Part shown: one piece after another, positions 49,834 through 61,420 of the stretch
Layout: every line of letters begins with the position of its first letter
Position numbering within the stretch: position 1 is the stretch's first letter
NCBI GenBank assembly: GCA_002753135.1
Contig: PDZV01000013.1
Location: forward strand, 26,579 to 90,578
Source of the DNA: Magnetococcales bacterium WMHbinv6
Lineage (GTDB): Bacteria; Pseudomonadota; Magnetococcia; Magnetococcales; Magnetaquicoccaceae
Direction of reading: 5' to 3'
Length of the DNA stretch: 64,000 nucleotides
Translations under genes and position numbers: made by a program
Notes under the pieces: generated by a model
What the model was told of the DNA's origin: nothing
Databases searched by the model: none
What the model saw: the letters and a program-made list of their open reading frames with translations, nothing else

Positions 49834-51339
49834 TCACTTTTGCCGAAAGAAGGCAATCACCTCTTCCAATTTTTCGGCATACTCGCGCAAGTTGGTTGAA
49901 TCGTTGGCCACCTGCTGCGAGGTCGTACGATTGCTGCGGCTGATATCGACCAACTCCTGGAGAGATTGCAAAACTTTGTCCTGGTGTTCCTGCTGACCGG
50001 CACCCGATTGCACAATTTGTGCTACCAATTCCGCTGTTTTATGAATATTGGGCAACAAGGCACGCAGCAAGCCACCAGCCTGTTCGGCGATACGCATACT
50101 GCTGCCAGAGAGTTGACCAATTTCCCCGGCGGCTATCTGGCTGCGTTCAGCAAGTTTGCGCACTTCAGCAGCCACAACGGCAAACCCCTTGCCGTGTTCG
50201 CCAGCTCGTGCCGCTTCAATGGCTGCATTGAGGGCCAGCAGGTTGGTCTGACGGGCAATCTCTTCGATGATGGAAATTTTGCTGGCAATGTCGCGCATCG
50301 CCTGCACGGTGCCATCCATGGCTTGACCGGTTTTTTCGGCATCATTGGCGACCTGGCCTGCAATGATACCGGTCTCGGAGGCGCTGGCGCTGTTTTGCTT
50401 GGTAGCGGCGGCAATGGCCTCCATGGCGTTAAAGGTGTTGGCCAATCCGGCATCCTGCACCTCTCCCCCATGGGAAATGGCTTCCGCATTATTGGTAAAT
50501 TCCTGGCTCTTATCGATCAACTGGCCGGAAATCGCCTGAATTTCACTGACAATCTCCTGTAAACGGCTGACCATCGTTTTCAAGGAGAGAACAGCTCCAG
50601 AACGACAGCCAATCGTTTCAAACTGACTGCGATCCAATGATCCGTTGGCCACCTGCAGCGCTATGTCATGAATCAGGCGAGGATCACAGCCAATCTGCTT
50701 GTCAATAAAACGAAAAATGGCCATGGCCACCAGGCTTAATACCACAGCCAGGATGGCGGAAGTGACACCAATCTGGCGCATACGCTCCTGCATTGCCGCT
50801 TCCACATCATCAATATATATTCCCGATCCTACAATCCAATTCCAGGCTTGGAAACCTTTAACATACGAAATTTTTGCCACCGGCTGCTGTTGTCCGGGTT
50901 TGGGCCACTGATAACTGACAAAACCAGCCCCCTTCTCTTTGACAACGCGCACCATCTCGACAAACAGGGCGGTTCCTGCCGGATCTTTAAATCCTGATAA
51001 ATCTTTGCCATCCAGCTCCGGTTTAAATGGATGCATCACCATTGCCGGTCTGTAATCGTTTATCCAAAAATAGTCTTTTTCTTCATAGCGTAACCGTTTT
51101 ACCGCTTCACGAGCCGCCAAACGGGCCGCCTCCTCTGTCATCGACCCTTTGTTTGCCAGATCATGATAATAGACCAACAATGAATAGGCGGTCTCTACCA
51201 GATTGCGCGTTTTGTTGCGTCGATCCTCCATCAAACCATTGCGCTCGGCCATCAGAGTAAATCCACTCAATGCCAACAGACTCAACATGGACATGGCTAC
51301 CAGCAACCAGATTTGACTGCGTAAACCCATTTTTTTCAT
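49834..51339 (-). CDS. Methyl-accepting chemotaxis protein with single-Cache sensor
   Basis: A 501-residue chemoreceptor. A transmembrane helix (about 9-30) precedes a periplasmic sCache domain (about 35-188, with the typical [20 protein letters not shown] pattern and [11 protein letters not shown] end). A second transmembrane helix follows (about 192-212), then a HAMP-less linker and the signalling domain with hairpin tip [20 protein letters not shown] and [16 protein letters not shown]. It senses a small ligand and feeds CheA/CheW. An AAGGAG site precedes the ATG. It stands alone after the formate dehydrogenase gene (46-base gap). Confidence 0.92.
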   Translation of the reverse strand: MKKMGLRSQIWLLVAMSMLSLLALSGFTLMAERNGLMEDRRNKTRNLVETAYSLLVYYHDLANKGSMTEEAARLAAREAVKRLRYEEKDYFWINDYRPAMVMHPFKPELDGKDLSGFKDPAGTALFVEMVRVVKEKGAGFVSYQWPKPGQQQPVAKISYVKGFQAWNWIVGSGIYIDDVEAAMQERMRQIGVTSAILAVVLSLVAMAIFRFIDKQIGCDPRLIHDIALQVANGSLDRSQFETIGCRSGAVLSLKTMVSRLQEIVSEIQAISGQLIDKSQEFTNNAEAISHGGEVQDAGLANTFNAMEAIAAATKQNSASASETGIIAGQVANDAEKTGQAMDGTVQAMRDIASKISIIEEIARQTNLLALNAAIEAARAGEHGKGFAVVAAEVRKLAERSQIAAGEIGQLSGSSMRIAEQAGGLLRALLPNIHKTAELVAQIVQSGAGQQEHQDKVLQSLQELVDISRSNRTTSQQVANDSTNLREYAEKLEEVIAFFRQK

Positions 51340-51503
51340 TGTTTTCTCCTTTTTACCTGCATGGTTGATCTTCCCTGTACAACCTGAAAATTAAATATAG
51401 CAATTTATAACTTATCTAAAGTTATATTTATCGCTATACTTTCTTTGGCAATCGATGGACACAGCATGGCCGCTCTCGTTCTCTTTGATGACCGATAACG
51501 CAA

Positions 51504-51535
51504 CAGGCCCTGAAGAGTATACTCCCCAGGGCCTG
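51504..51535. terminator. 9-bp inverted repeat after the giant gene
   Basis: CAGGCCCTG (51504-51512) and CAGGGCCTG (51527-51535) pair perfectly around a 14-base loop, about 40 bases past the stop of the giant repeat-protein gene. No strong T-run follows on the minus strand, so it is a probable but weak terminator. Confidence 0.5.
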
Positions 51536-51574
51536 CCAAGAAAAGCTCTTTACCAGACCGATAAAATCAATCAA

Positions 51575-54500
51575 TTACCGGGTAAAGTTGAAGACAATCT
51601 CCGTACCCACCAGTAAGGTATGCAAACCATCGACGGTTTGGTGAACCATGTAGGTATCACCACCGATGCTGCTATCTCCTTGGCTATCGACGGCATGAGC
51701 GGCACCATCCACCATGACATTGCCGTTGCTGGCCAGCATGGTATCCATGGCATTTTGCAGTTTAAGGGTATCCCCCACATCTCCTTGCATCAGGAACGGC
51801 TGTTCGCTGCCAGAAAAATCCAACAAATCGCTGATGTCCACACTGTCGCTGGCACCGTTACGCATGTCGAAGCGATTGATCTGTTCACCTTGCTGCGCCT
51901 GGTTGGCCAACAGGTTGGTCAGGTCAAGCGCAATACCGGTATCAAGCAGATACTGGGCATGGCCATCCTGGTGCAGTGCAACCCCTTCCTGGCTGAGCAA
52001 CCCGCTGTCATGGCTGCTGTTGTTATCCATCTCCGTATCGGCCACCACATCCAGCGGATGGTGACTGCTGACGGCATCTGTCTGACCATCCCGGAGGCCG
52101 CCCTGGACAACGGCCTGCTCGTTGACCAACAGCAGGTTGTTACCGGCCTGCAATCCGTTATGCTGTTCATCGAGCGTAGCCAGATTGGAGAGAACCAGCG
52201 CCGCATTGGGCATGCTGCTCACCTCCCCGGAGAGGTTGCCCGCCAGCCAATCCGCTGCCCCATCGGCAAGATGATCCGGCATACTCGTATTGAGCTGTTG
52301 TGCAGCCGAACCATCGAGACGAAAACGATTCAGCGCCTCCAAACCTTGCGCATCGAGCATGGAGGCAAAGCCGTTGTCATGACCGAAAAGCTGGCTATCG
52401 GCAGCGCTGTTGTCGATCAGCAAGTCGCCATAGGCATCGCCGAATTGATCCACCGCACTGGCAACAATGGCATCGGCGGCATAGAGACGGAAACCGGTTT
52501 TGCCATCCAGGCTGGGAATATCCAGCGGCGTATCAAAGTTGGAAGCATGGCCAAAGACCACATGGCTGGCTCCCACCCCATCGCGGGCGGCCATGGCACG
52601 CGAGACCAACTCTGCCAGGGCATCACTCTCCCAATTGGCGGCAGGCTGGGTGTCAATCGTCCGGGTCACCTGCTGGGCTGCACTCTCCGAGACATCATCA
52701 ACAAAGCTGAATTGCACCTCAGCCATTTTACCCACATGGCCATCACTGAATTCAATATCAGCCAGACCGGTGATCTGGTTGCCGTGGTCCGTCCGCGCTG
52801 CCGAACGATCCAATGTCAGGCCCAGGGCGGCAATACCCACCTCTTGCAGGGTCTCCAGTTCACCAGACTGAGAAATCCCATCCTGGTTGACATCGATCCA
52901 CACTTGCAACTGAGCGAAAGCCGCATCGCGACTGTCGATACGACCATCCTGGTTGCTGTCCAAGGTGGCCAATGCCGCCAAGCTGGAGGGGGCATTGTTG
53001 GCAAACTGTTCAGAGACCAACTCCTGAATGCCATCAATCAGCCCGTTGTGGTTGCCATCCACCACCAACACGCCATTGCCCTGGTCAAACCAGCCACTCT
53101 TTTCGGTAACGCCGTCGCCGGTCATATCGAAACGGGTGTTTTCGTTAATGGCCGTCAAGTGGATACCATTACCGGTCAGATCCAACACCAGCGGGTCGGA
53201 CAAGGTCGCTTCAGAATGGATGCTCACCGCATTCATCGCCAATCCGGCAAAATGGTTGCCTTGCAGATCACTCAAAGCGTCGCCCGAAATGGAGATTGAA
53301 TAGTTGTGATTGGCAACCAGATTATCTGTCGGATTGATGATCAGCCGATGACCCTGAATGGTGATTTGGGGATCTGTCAACGAGATTACACTTTCATTCT
53401 CACCGGTTATATCATGAAGAATCAAAGAGGCACCGGAAAATGCCGCAATATCCTCACTGAAGTTGAGTTCAATATTGCTGCACAGGGTAATATCGCTGCC
53501 ATTCATGGTCGCGGTGTAACTGATCAATTCTGGAGCGATGGCATCAAGCGGTGCCTTGTCTGAGTGATAATCCAACGTGGCACCAAAATAGTTGACGACG
53601 GCACTACCTTCCACAGAATCTGTTATCAGATCAAAGGTATTCAATACTTTGCTGCTATCCACCGCAAACTTGAAACCAAAAATCTCCGCACCACCGCTGG
53701 CACTGATGGAACCTGTTAAGCTGACACCCGGGTTGACCGAAGCAGTCTCAAAACGATTCATCCCACCCATCAACACATAGCTGTCCGAGGTGGTTGGGGT
53801 GGCATACCAATCGAGCATCGAAACCACCGCTTTGCTCTCGCTACTGCCGTCAGCATAGTTGAGTACGACATGGAAGGTTGCGGTATTGTTCACCCCATCC
53901 AGATTACCTCCGGTGGCAAAGAGATGCAGGCTATTGTAGATACCGTTCGTAACGTCAAAATTGTGCGAAACGGTTATGGGATCGTTGTTAAGATCCACAA
54001 GATCCGCATGGGTCAGTTGAAACGCATTGAAACCACTGCCCGTATCATCCGCCTTGATATGTACCACCGGATGATCGACGTTTGGCGCATAATATCCATT
54101 ATCAGACAAACCAATCAGGTCACCCGGTTGTGCGGCATAATAATTGGCATTGTTCTGGGTAATGAACAAAGCGCTGGCACCATCCACAAAATGGGTGGTA
54201 TCAATTTGGGCAACCGTTCCCACCCCGTCATCTTTACCGTATTGCGCGACCAGATCGGCATTGAATACGCTGCTGAAATCAACCTGTTGCAGCGCACGAT
54301 AGACCGGCACGCTGCCACTTTGATCGTTTAGCACACGCAGCACCGCCGCACCACTGGTATAGACATCATAGTTAATACCGTAATTACCCGTGAAAGTTCC
54401 ACTATTTTGCCATACCCCCTCCAGCACCAGTCGGCCATAGTTGCCATCGACTGTCAACGTATTGCTCTCTGAGGATAGATTGCAGAGATCCGTGGCTGAA

Positions 54501-57500
54501 ACCACCAGCGTGGTGGCCCCATTCCAGAGATGAATTTTTTCAATCGATTGGATCGAACCACGCCAATCTGCCAGATCAACCACCTGGGAGGGCGATGCGG
54601 GCAAATCGAGCGCCAAGGTATCCGTTCCCAAACCACCATCAATCAGACGGAAGGTCAGATCAGAAACTTTGATGAAATCATCCCCGGCACCGGCATGCAC
54701 CACATCAGCACCCCCTCCGGTCTCGATATGTTGTTCCGTCCAACCGTTGTTAAGGCCGCCGATAAACAGTTCGGCATTACTGGTCGGGCTGTAGCTGTCC
54801 CCAACCGTCACAGTGGCCTCCGTATTGGCATGGCCATACAGTACATAGCTGTTGCCGGAGCTATAGGTACCGATGATCAGATCGGCATAGCCATCACCAT
54901 TGACATCCCCGGCTGCGCTGACAGACTCTCCGGCACGGTCAGCAGCAATCACACCATCCAGACGGAAACCGACAGAAGCATCCATCGCCGTCAGCGTAAT
55001 GTCGGTTGCATTCGAGTTGGCATGGCCGAACACCACATAGACAGAACCCGCATTGTTCCTAGCATGCGGATCGGCAGAGGGAGCAGAAATCAGCAAATCA
55101 CCATAACCATCGCCGTTGAAATCACCAATGGCACTGACCGAAAAGGAAAAATCATCCGTGTCGTTGCCAATCGTCAGGCGGAATCCTTCATTGGGGGTCA
55201 TGTTGGTCAAATCGAGGGTGGAGAATGTTCCACTGTGACCAAACACCACATAGGCAGCATCAGGCGTGTTGCTGTCATAGGATAGAGCTGCAAGCAACAA
55301 ATCTCCATAACCATCCCCATTAAAATCACCAGCGGAACTGACATCGCAACCTGCAGCGTTGGTAGGAGGATTGTCCAAACGGAAGCCATCGTTACCGTTT
55401 AGTGCGGTGACATTCAAGGAGGAAGCAAAGCCATCTGCCTTACCAAAGACCACATAACTGCTGCCATACAAGGCACCCATGACAAAATCGGCAAAACCGT
55501 CACCGTTGACATCACCGGCAGAGTCCAGCACAAGGCCAGCCTGCTCTCCACCAATGCCATCTATGCGGAACAGTTCCATACCATCCGGTATGGACAGATC
55601 GATCTGGGAGTTGAAGGCACCGCTGTGACCGAATACAACATAAACCGCCCCGTCACCGTTAGAAAAACCAGGCGCACCAATAAGCAAATCGGCAAAACCA
55701 TCGCCATTGACGTCACCCGCTGTTTGTACCGCACTACCCAACTTCATGTTATCGGCAATGCCTTCGATACGGAACCCGTTGGTACCGTTAAGCAGGTTGC
55801 CGATGTTGACATCATCGACTGGTATCAGCGAAGTTGCCGTGCTGCTGCCAAAGATGACATAGGCAGTTCCTGTGTGGACAAACCCATCAACCGCTTTGTT
55901 CGGGGCGGTGACAATCACATCCGCCATCCCGTCACCGTTGAGATCGCCAGCCGACGCAACCGAAAAACCGAAGTCGGCACTGTAGCTGCTGTTGGAATAG
56001 ATCTCGAGACCATGACTTCCCATGGCATTTAACGACAAAGCCGAGGCACCCACGCCATCCGCAGAACCAAAGAGCAAATAGGAACCACCATAAACATCAA
56101 AGCCAAGGGGGGTACCGATGATGAAATCGGCAAAACCATCACCATCGAAGTCACCCGCTGCCGATACCACCGTATTGCTGTAAGTCTGCGTACTGCCTTG
56201 CGGCAAATCATGCAGCAGGAAGCCATTGCTGCCGTTCAGGCTGTTGAGGGCTACCGTATTGACCGTATCGACCGATGTGGTCAGAACAGAGCTGTTGAGT
56301 GAACCATCACTGATCGTCCAGTCAATCTGGCGGCTGCCAACCACCGAACTGCTGAAGACCACCGCGCGCAAAGCGGTCTGGTAATCGGCCACAGAGGCCG
56401 ACCCGGTCAAGGTCAACGTGCCAGTTTCGTAGTCGTAAACAGCGGTGATAGCAGAAGGCAGATTGGTTACCGCCAGAACATCGACAGGAGCCAATGCAGT
56501 TCCTGCCTGGAAATTGCCTGCAATATGTACTGTTGCCCCGCTCAGCATGGTCGAATCGGGATCAACGACGGTCAGCGATGGTGCCAGGGCAACCGGAGTG
56601 CCGTTGCTGCTGCCATAATAGGCCGATGTACCACTGTCAGCCAAGGTCGGCGCATCGTTTGTACCCGTGGTATGGAGAACAGCCATCACAACCGTTGGGC
56701 TGTTGATACCAAACGGCATACTGTTGCTTGTCGTATCATCCCTCACAGATAAATACAACATCCGATCATCGGTGATCGTACCATCGCCCGATGAGTAGGT
56801 CACACTGCGCAGTACCGACTGATAATCAGCCAGGGAGGCATTGCCACTGAGAGAAAGATAGCCATTGACACTGTTCCAGGTCGCGGTAATACCAGTGCCA
56901 CTCACATCGCTGAAAGTTTGAACTTGGTGATCGCCATCCCAAGTTCCACTGAGACCCGCCAACCCTAACGCATCACGGGTTGAGTTGTACTCCGTGCTGC
57001 CGACAACAGTGACATTGGCCCCAGATAATTGGGTGCTATCCGCATCGCTGAGTACCAACGCATCGTTGACAACGATGGCATTGTCTCCTTCTGCGTAACT
57101 CAATTGAGCAGTCGTCAGTTGGACAACGGGCTGCGCAGATAACTGCGCATCCACATGGACAGTCAAGACATAATCGCCCCCTGCCAGGGTCGGTCCCCCA
57201 CTCTTGAAGGTATCGGTAGAGGATGCCGCATTCAGATAAAGAATCGTATCGTACTGCGCCGTGTAGGTGATTTGGGAACCATAATTACTGTTCTGGGCAT
57301 CGATGTCGTCATTCTCACGCATGGTCATGAACGACCCCATCGGACCAGGATTGGTATAGGGTTGAATCAGACGCAACCAGGTATCGGGAACCGGGTTACT
57401 GTTGCTCATATCCCCTTGCATGCTGAAGGTGTAGGTCATGCCCGCTTTCAGGGTGACAACAAACCAATCGCTGTCCATTTCACTTGAGAGTGAACCACTT

Positions 57501-60500
57501 ATGGTTCCGGTTTCACCTGTGACGGTTGGCACCGTCAATACCCCCGCAGAATAGACGCTTTCCCCAACATCGCTGTATTGCACCGGGTGCAGTTGCACAC
57601 TCACCGGGGTCGTGGACTCGACCCCACTGGCATCCCTTGCCACCACGGTAAAGGCATCCGTGTAACCATCGGCATTGGCGGCGCTGCTCCAGTAAGCACG
57701 GTGGGTAAAATCGATCACATCATTGGTACCTTGTGCCCACGGAGTCGCCCAGTACGGAGACAAACCAATCATCAAGGTACCCGAAGTCACCGATTTGACC
57801 ACAAAAGCGTTGACCGTGCTGTTGCTGGATGCTTCATCACCATTGGCAAGCAAATTGGCCAAATAGACCGGGATGTTTAGACCAGCCGCATAGGATGTGG
57901 TAAACGGTGTCACGTTGGTCAAGGTTGGCGCGTTTGTGTTGGCAGCAGTCACATGCAAGTCACTCTCGACGATAGCATTGCTCAGTCCCGAAACATCGTT
58001 AACCGTCCAAGTCACCGTATAGCTGCCCGCAGTCGTCCCCTCAAAAGCCACCGTCCGCAACGCCGCCTGATAGTCGGCAACGGAAGCACTGCCGGTCAAG
58101 ACCAATGTGCCGGTAATATCATTATAACTGGCACTGATACCACCCGGTAAAGAAACACCCACGCTCAACAGATCACTGCTCTGTAGACCACCACTCAACT
58201 GCACCGTTGCCGAACTGATCAGATCATTATCGGCATCTGCCAATACCAAGGCAGGTGCCAGGGTTACAGCAGCAGCGTTGGCAATCGTGTCTGTACTTGT
58301 CGCCACAGAAGTCACTGTTGGGGCATGGTTGAGAAGTTGGGCAGAGAGTCGATAGGTACCGGTGGTATCGGCCAAGCTATCTGCAAACAAATAATAGGTT
58401 CCATTACCGCCTGCAACATAGTCAATGCGCGAATCCAAAGAGCCGAAATCGTCATTGCTGGCAAGAACAGTGGGATTGCCGAAGGAATCATTCATTAACA
58501 AGCTCAGGACCGGATTACCCAACGTTCCCGCACTATGGTCAACACCCTGCAGTTCAAAGCGATAACGATTACCTGCCTGCAGAGTAACGGCAAACACATC
58601 GATATCCGATGAAGGATCAATCGCGCTATCGACATAAGAATCCATTGTCAATGAGCCCGCAGTCCCTGTTGTATCACCCACCAAATCCGACAATGGTTGC
58701 ACAACATGCAGTGTCAAAGCGACAGGCGTAGAAGATTCTGCGCCCTGATCATCCCGTGCCACCAGGCTGAAGGCGTTGACATTGCCGTTGGCAGAGACAT
58801 CGCTGGTCCAGAAGGCTTGATGCGTTGCATCAATCAGATCGTTGTCACCGGCCACCCAGGCCGTGGCGGTACCAAGGCTGGAACCAATCATCAAGGTGCC
58901 ACTGCTGACACTTTTGACCACCAGGGCGGTGATCGTACCATCGCTGTCCGAAGCGTTGCTGTAGTTCAGCAAATCGTTAAAGGATAAGGCGGTAGCTGTG
59001 GCAGAGGTCACATCATTCGGCAGCGCGTCGAAAAAGGTCAGTGACGGCGGTTGATTGGTTGGAGCAGGTACATTGGTTACCGTCGCCGTCAATCGATAAG
59101 TACCGGTATCACTTACGCCGGCACTTTCGGCATCCAGATAGTAGGTACCGCTGGCAGTGGCTGTAAAAGTGAGCCCCGCATCATGGCCAACGCTTTCATC
59201 GTTATAATTGAGCAGAGTGGTACCATCGGTGTCATACAGCTTCAAGAAAGGATCCGACAACGAACCATTTGCGGTCGATTGCCCCTGCATTTGGAAGTTA
59301 TAGCTGTGTCCTGCCAGCAAATTGACTGCAAAAAAGTCTTTATCCATTCCTGTTTCAAGCGTACCAACCACGAACGTTGAACTGCCTTGTGTAGAACCAA
59401 TCGACAAAAATGCCGCCGTTGCTGCGTTGTCGCCAACTTGATCAGGGGCGGGAGCCGGACTCACCGAGGAGGAGGCGACACTTGCGACCTGTTCGCTGAC
59501 ACCATGATTATCGACATAGTTGGCAACCACACGCAGCACCCGACCCAGTTCAGCCTGGGTCAAGACAAAAGAGTCACTGGTTACCCCATTGATGTCGTTC
59601 CAACCGTTGTTATCCAGGAATTGCCATTGATAGGTAAGAGTGGCAGAATTGAATCCATCGGCATCCAAAATGGTGTTACTGGCCTGCAGGGTCTGCCCCA
59701 CCTGGGCACTGCCGCTAAAGCTCACCCCACCTTGCGGCAGGTGATTGACCAGGCCCGCTGAATTGAGTTTAAGCAGGAAGGCGTTATCGCCAACTTCCCC
59801 GCTTTGCTGCAACACACCGGTACCCGGATCCAGATCGGCAACACCGTTTACCTTACCAGTCAGGTAGATCTGTCCCGAACCATCAACGGTCAAGGTGCTT
59901 ACGCTGTCCACACCGTCACCACCCACCGACCGGGCCCACTGCAACGTGCCTGCGTAGTCCAGTTTGACGATGAAAATATCGGCGGCAGATGAACTGCTGG
60001 TCAACATCTGTCCGAAGTTGGCTGTACCGCTATAGGTTCCAGCCAAATAGAGGTTGCCGTTGCCATCCAAGGTGCTGGTCAGATGCTCACCCAGAGTGGT
60101 GGCACCCCAACCGAATTGGGTTTGCCACCTTTCATCCCCCTGACCGTCCAGCTTTTGCACATAAATCTGGTTGTGGCCAACGGATTGGACAAGACCGGAA
60201 ACATAGATATTGTTGCCTTTATCGACACTTACCGCTGCGGCAGAAGCGTTGCTGGCCCCTTGCAAAACATCATCCAACTGCTGATACCAATGGCTGCCAT
60301 CCAGACCAATTTTTTCAACAAACGGTACTGTCGAAGAACCACTGCCAAGGTGCGTACCGACCAGAATAATATTGGTGTCGGCCCTGTCCATGGTTGCTGC
60401 CACAATGGTATCGGCAGAAGAACCATCCGTATTGACAGGCAGATCCAATGCGGTCGAACCATCGGCATTGAATTTGGTCAAATGGGCGGCACCACCACTG

Positions 60501-61378
60501 CTGCCAGTCCCTTGCACATCTCCCCAACCCAGGGTAATCCCGGTACTGTCCGCGCGCACAATCTGACCATCCTGATCACCTGCCCCACCCAAAACATGAG
60601 CCCAGACCAGCACCGGATTGCTACCGGTAATATCAATCTTTTCAACGAAGAAATCGAGACCGGTACTGTCAAACGAATGGCTGGGATCTGGGGCATTGGG
60701 GTTCAACCCACCGCTGAATTGTCCGGTCACATAGAGATAATTGTTACTGCCTTCGCTGACAACGCGCACACCGTGCATCTGAATCGTGCCATCGGCATGA
60801 TCGATCTCCATCGCCCATTGCGGCACACCTGAGCTATTCAATTTTTCTACAAAACCACCACCATTGACATTGGTAAGGGTATTGCTGCCCATGTTGACGG
60901 TACCGTGGTAATCGCCAACCATAAAAATTCCTCCCGAACTGCCAACAACCACTCCGGTACCCTCGGAACCGCTGTTGCTGTCGGCAACCATATGCATGCG
61001 TGCATAGCCCACCGCATCGGAGGCAAACGCCAGGGTTGTCAGCGCCGGTCGGTTCGACCAGGCAGTGCCATCCCAGGCCTTCCAGGCAAATTGCGCCTGC
61101 GCGGTGGAAGCGTCGGTCGGCACAAAGGTCAGCTTGTCGATGTCCGCGAGCAAAATTTCTTCCAGCGCACTGACCGTGCTACCGTTGAGATACAGCTGAC
61201 CCTGTGCGCTGTCGGGCAGTGCGGTAATTTGGATCTTTTCGACCGCATCGGTCGTACCCAGCATCAGATCCGGCTCGCTAACATGACCGAGAAAATCCTG
61301 AATGGTAAAGCTGATCATCTCCCCGGCGTTGGCAGCCAGAACAAAATCCTGTGCTTCCGGGGGATGGTTGACAGCCAT
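51575..61378 (-). CDS. Giant secreted repeat protein, C-terminal part (SBBP, PPC, cadherin-like, FG-GAP)
   Basis: 3267 residues from the first ATG after an in-frame TAA. They contain SBBP-type beta-propeller repeats (about 130-560), a SDS/Ig-like module, three PPC-type domains (each with the DxDxFAVxLxAGxxYxF pattern), three cadherin-like modules ending SVADYQ-ALR-V-F, and seven FG-GAP repeats (DxNGDGxADLLIGAP) at about 1735-2180 forming a full integrin-like propeller. Near 2730-2860 are LDLTGNGI and two EF-hand-like calcium loops. The C-terminus (LLVGTEIVFNF) may be a type I secretion signal. It has almost no Cys, as expected for a secreted adhesin. The ATG at 61378 has no Shine-Dalgarno site and no signal peptide, so it is unlikely to be the true start. 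Confidence 0.8.
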   Translation of the reverse strand: MAVNHPPEAQDFVLAANAGEMISFTIQDFLGHVSEPDLMLGTTDAVEKIQITALPDSAQGQLYLNGSTVSALEEILLADIDKLTFVPTDASTAQAQFAWKAWDGTAWSNRPALTTLAFASDAVGYARMHMVADSNSGSEGTGVVVGSSGGIFMVGDYHGTVNMGSNTLTNVNGGGFVEKLNSSGVPQWAMEIDHADGTIQMHGVRVVSEGSNNYLYVTGQFSGGLNPNAPDPSHSFDSTGLDFFVEKIDITGSNPVLVWAHVLGGAGDQDGQIVRADSTGITLGWGDVQGTGSSGGAAHLTKFNADGSTALDLPVNTDGSSADTIVAATMDRADTNIILVGTHLGSGSSTVPFVEKIGLDGSHWYQQLDDVLQGASNASAAAVSVDKGNNIYVSGLVQSVGHNQIYVQKLDGQGDERWQTQFGWGATTLGEHLTSTLDGNGNLYLAGTYSGTANFGQMLTSSSSAADIFIVKLDYAGTLQWARSVGGDGVDSVSTLTVDGSGQIYLTGKVNGVADLDPGTGVLQQSGEVGDNAFLLKLNSAGLVNHLPQGGVSFSGSAQVGQTLQASNTILDADGFNSATLTYQWQFLDNNGWNDINGVTSDSFVLTQAELGRVLRVVANYVDNHGVSEQVASVASSSVSPAPAPDQVGDNAATAAFLSIGSTQGSSTFVVGTLETGMDKDFFAVNLLAGHSYNFQMQGQSTANGSLSDPFLKLYDTDGTTLLNYNDESVGHDAGLTFTATASGTYYLDAESAGVSDTGTYRLTATVTNVPAPTNQPPSLTFFDALPNDVTSATATALSFNDLLNYSNASDSDGTITALVVKSVSSGTLMIGSSLGTATAWVAGDNDLIDATHQAFWTSDVSANGNVNAFSLVARDDQGAESSTPVALTLHVVQPLSDLVGDTTGTAGSLTMDSYVDSAIDPSSDIDVFAVTLQAGNRYRFELQGVDHSAGTLGNPVLSLLMNDSFGNPTVLASNDDFGSLDSRIDYVAGGNGTYYLFADSLADTTGTYRLSAQLLNHAPTVTSVATSTDTIANAAAVTLAPALVLADADNDLISSATVQLSGGLQSSDLLSVGVSLPGGISASYNDITGTLVLTGSASVADYQAALRTVAFEGTTAGSYTVTWTVNDVSGLSNAIVESDLHVTAANTNAPTLTNVTPFTTSYAAGLNIPVYLANLLANGDEASSNSTVNAFVVKSVTSGTLMIGLSPYWATPWAQGTNDVIDFTHRAYWSSAANADGYTDAFTVVARDASGVESTTPVSVQLHPVQYSDVGESVYSAGVLTVPTVTGETGTISGSLSSEMDSDWFVVTLKAGMTYTFSMQGDMSNSNPVPDTWLRLIQPYTNPGPMGSFMTMRENDDIDAQNSNYGSQITYTAQYDTILYLNAASSTDTFKSGGPTLAGGDYVLTVHVDAQLSAQPVVQLTTAQLSYAEGDNAIVVNDALVLSDADSTQLSGANVTVVGSTEYNSTRDALGLAGLSGTWDGDHQVQTFSDVSGTGITATWNSVNGYLSLSGNASLADYQSVLRSVTYSSGDGTITDDRMLYLSVRDDTTSNSMPFGINSPTVVMAVLHTTGTNDAPTLADSGTSAYYGSSNGTPVALAPSLTVVDPDSTMLSGATVHIAGNFQAGTALAPVDVLAVTNLPSAITAVYDYETGTLTLTGSASVADYQTALRAVVFSSSVVGSRQIDWTISDGSLNSSVLTTSVDTVNTVALNSLNGSNGFLLHDLPQGSTQTYSNTVVSAAGDFDGDGFADFIIGTPLGFDVYGGSYLLFGSADGVGASALSLNAMGSHGLEIYSNSSYSADFGFSVASAGDLNGDGMADVIVTAPNKAVDGFVHTGTAYVIFGSSTATSLIPVDDVNIGNLLNGTNGFRIEGIADNMKLGSAVQTAGDVNGDGFADLLIGAPGFSNGDGAVYVVFGHSGAFNSQIDLSIPDGMELFRIDGIGGEQAGLVLDSAGDVNGDGFADFVMGALYGSSYVVFGKADGFASSLNVTALNGNDGFRLDNPPTNAAGCDVSSAGDFNGDGYGDLLLAALSYDSNTPDAAYVVFGHSGTFSTLDLTNMTPNEGFRLTIGNDTDDFSFSVSAIGDFNGDGYGDLLISAPSADPHARNNAGSVYVVFGHANSNATDITLTAMDASVGFRLDGVIAADRAGESVSAAGDVNGDGYADLIIGTYSSGNSYVLYGHANTEATVTVGDSYSPTSNAELFIGGLNNGWTEQHIETGGGADVVHAGAGDDFIKVSDLTFRLIDGGLGTDTLALDLPASPSQVVDLADWRGSIQSIEKIHLWNGATTLVVSATDLCNLSSESNTLTVDGNYGRLVLEGVWQNSGTFTGNYGINYDVYTSGAAVLRVLNDQSGSVPVYRALQQVDFSSVFNADLVAQYGKDDGVGTVAQIDTTHFVDGASALFITQNNANYYAAQPGDLIGLSDNGYYAPNVDHPVVHIKADDTGSGFNAFQLTHADLVDLNNDPITVSHNFDVTNGIYNSLHLFATGGNLDGVNNTATFHVVLNYADGSSESKAVVSMLDWYATPTTSDSYVLMGGMNRFETASVNPGVSLTGSISASGGAEIFGFKFAVDSSKVLNTFDLITDSVEGSAVVNYFGATLDYHSDKAPLDAIAPELISYTATMNGSDITLCSNIELNFSEDIAAFSGASLILHDITGENESVISLTDPQITIQGHRLIINPTDNLVANHNYSISISGDALSDLQGNHFAGLAMNAVSIHSEATLSDPLVLDLTGNGIHLTAINENTRFDMTGDGVTEKSGWFDQGNGVLVVDGNHNGLIDGIQELVSEQFANNAPSSLAALATLDSNQDGRIDSRDAAFAQLQVWIDVNQDGISQSGELETLQEVGIAALGLTLDRSAARTDHGNQITGLADIEFSDGHVGKMAEVQFSFVDDVSESAAQQVTRTIDTQPAANWESDALAELVSRAMAARDGVGASHVVFGHASNFDTPLDIPSLDGKTGFRLYAADAIVASAVDQFGDAYGDLLIDNSAADSQLFGHDNGFASMLDAQGLEALNRFRLDGSAAQQLNTSMPDHLADGAADWLAGNLSGEVSSMPNAALVLSNLATLDEQHNGLQAGNNLLLVNEQAVVQGGLRDGQTDAVSSHHPLDVVADTEMDNNSSHDSGLLSQEGVALHQDGHAQYLLDTGIALDLTNLLANQAQQGEQINRFDMRNGASDSVDISDLLDFSGSEQPFLMQGDVGDTLKLQNAMDTMLASNGNVMVDGAAHAVDSQGDSSIGGDTYMVHQTVDGLHTLLVGTEIVFNFTR

Positions 61379-61420
61379 AACGGCTGCTGTTGCTTCGCTG
61401 TAGATCGGATCATAACTGCC

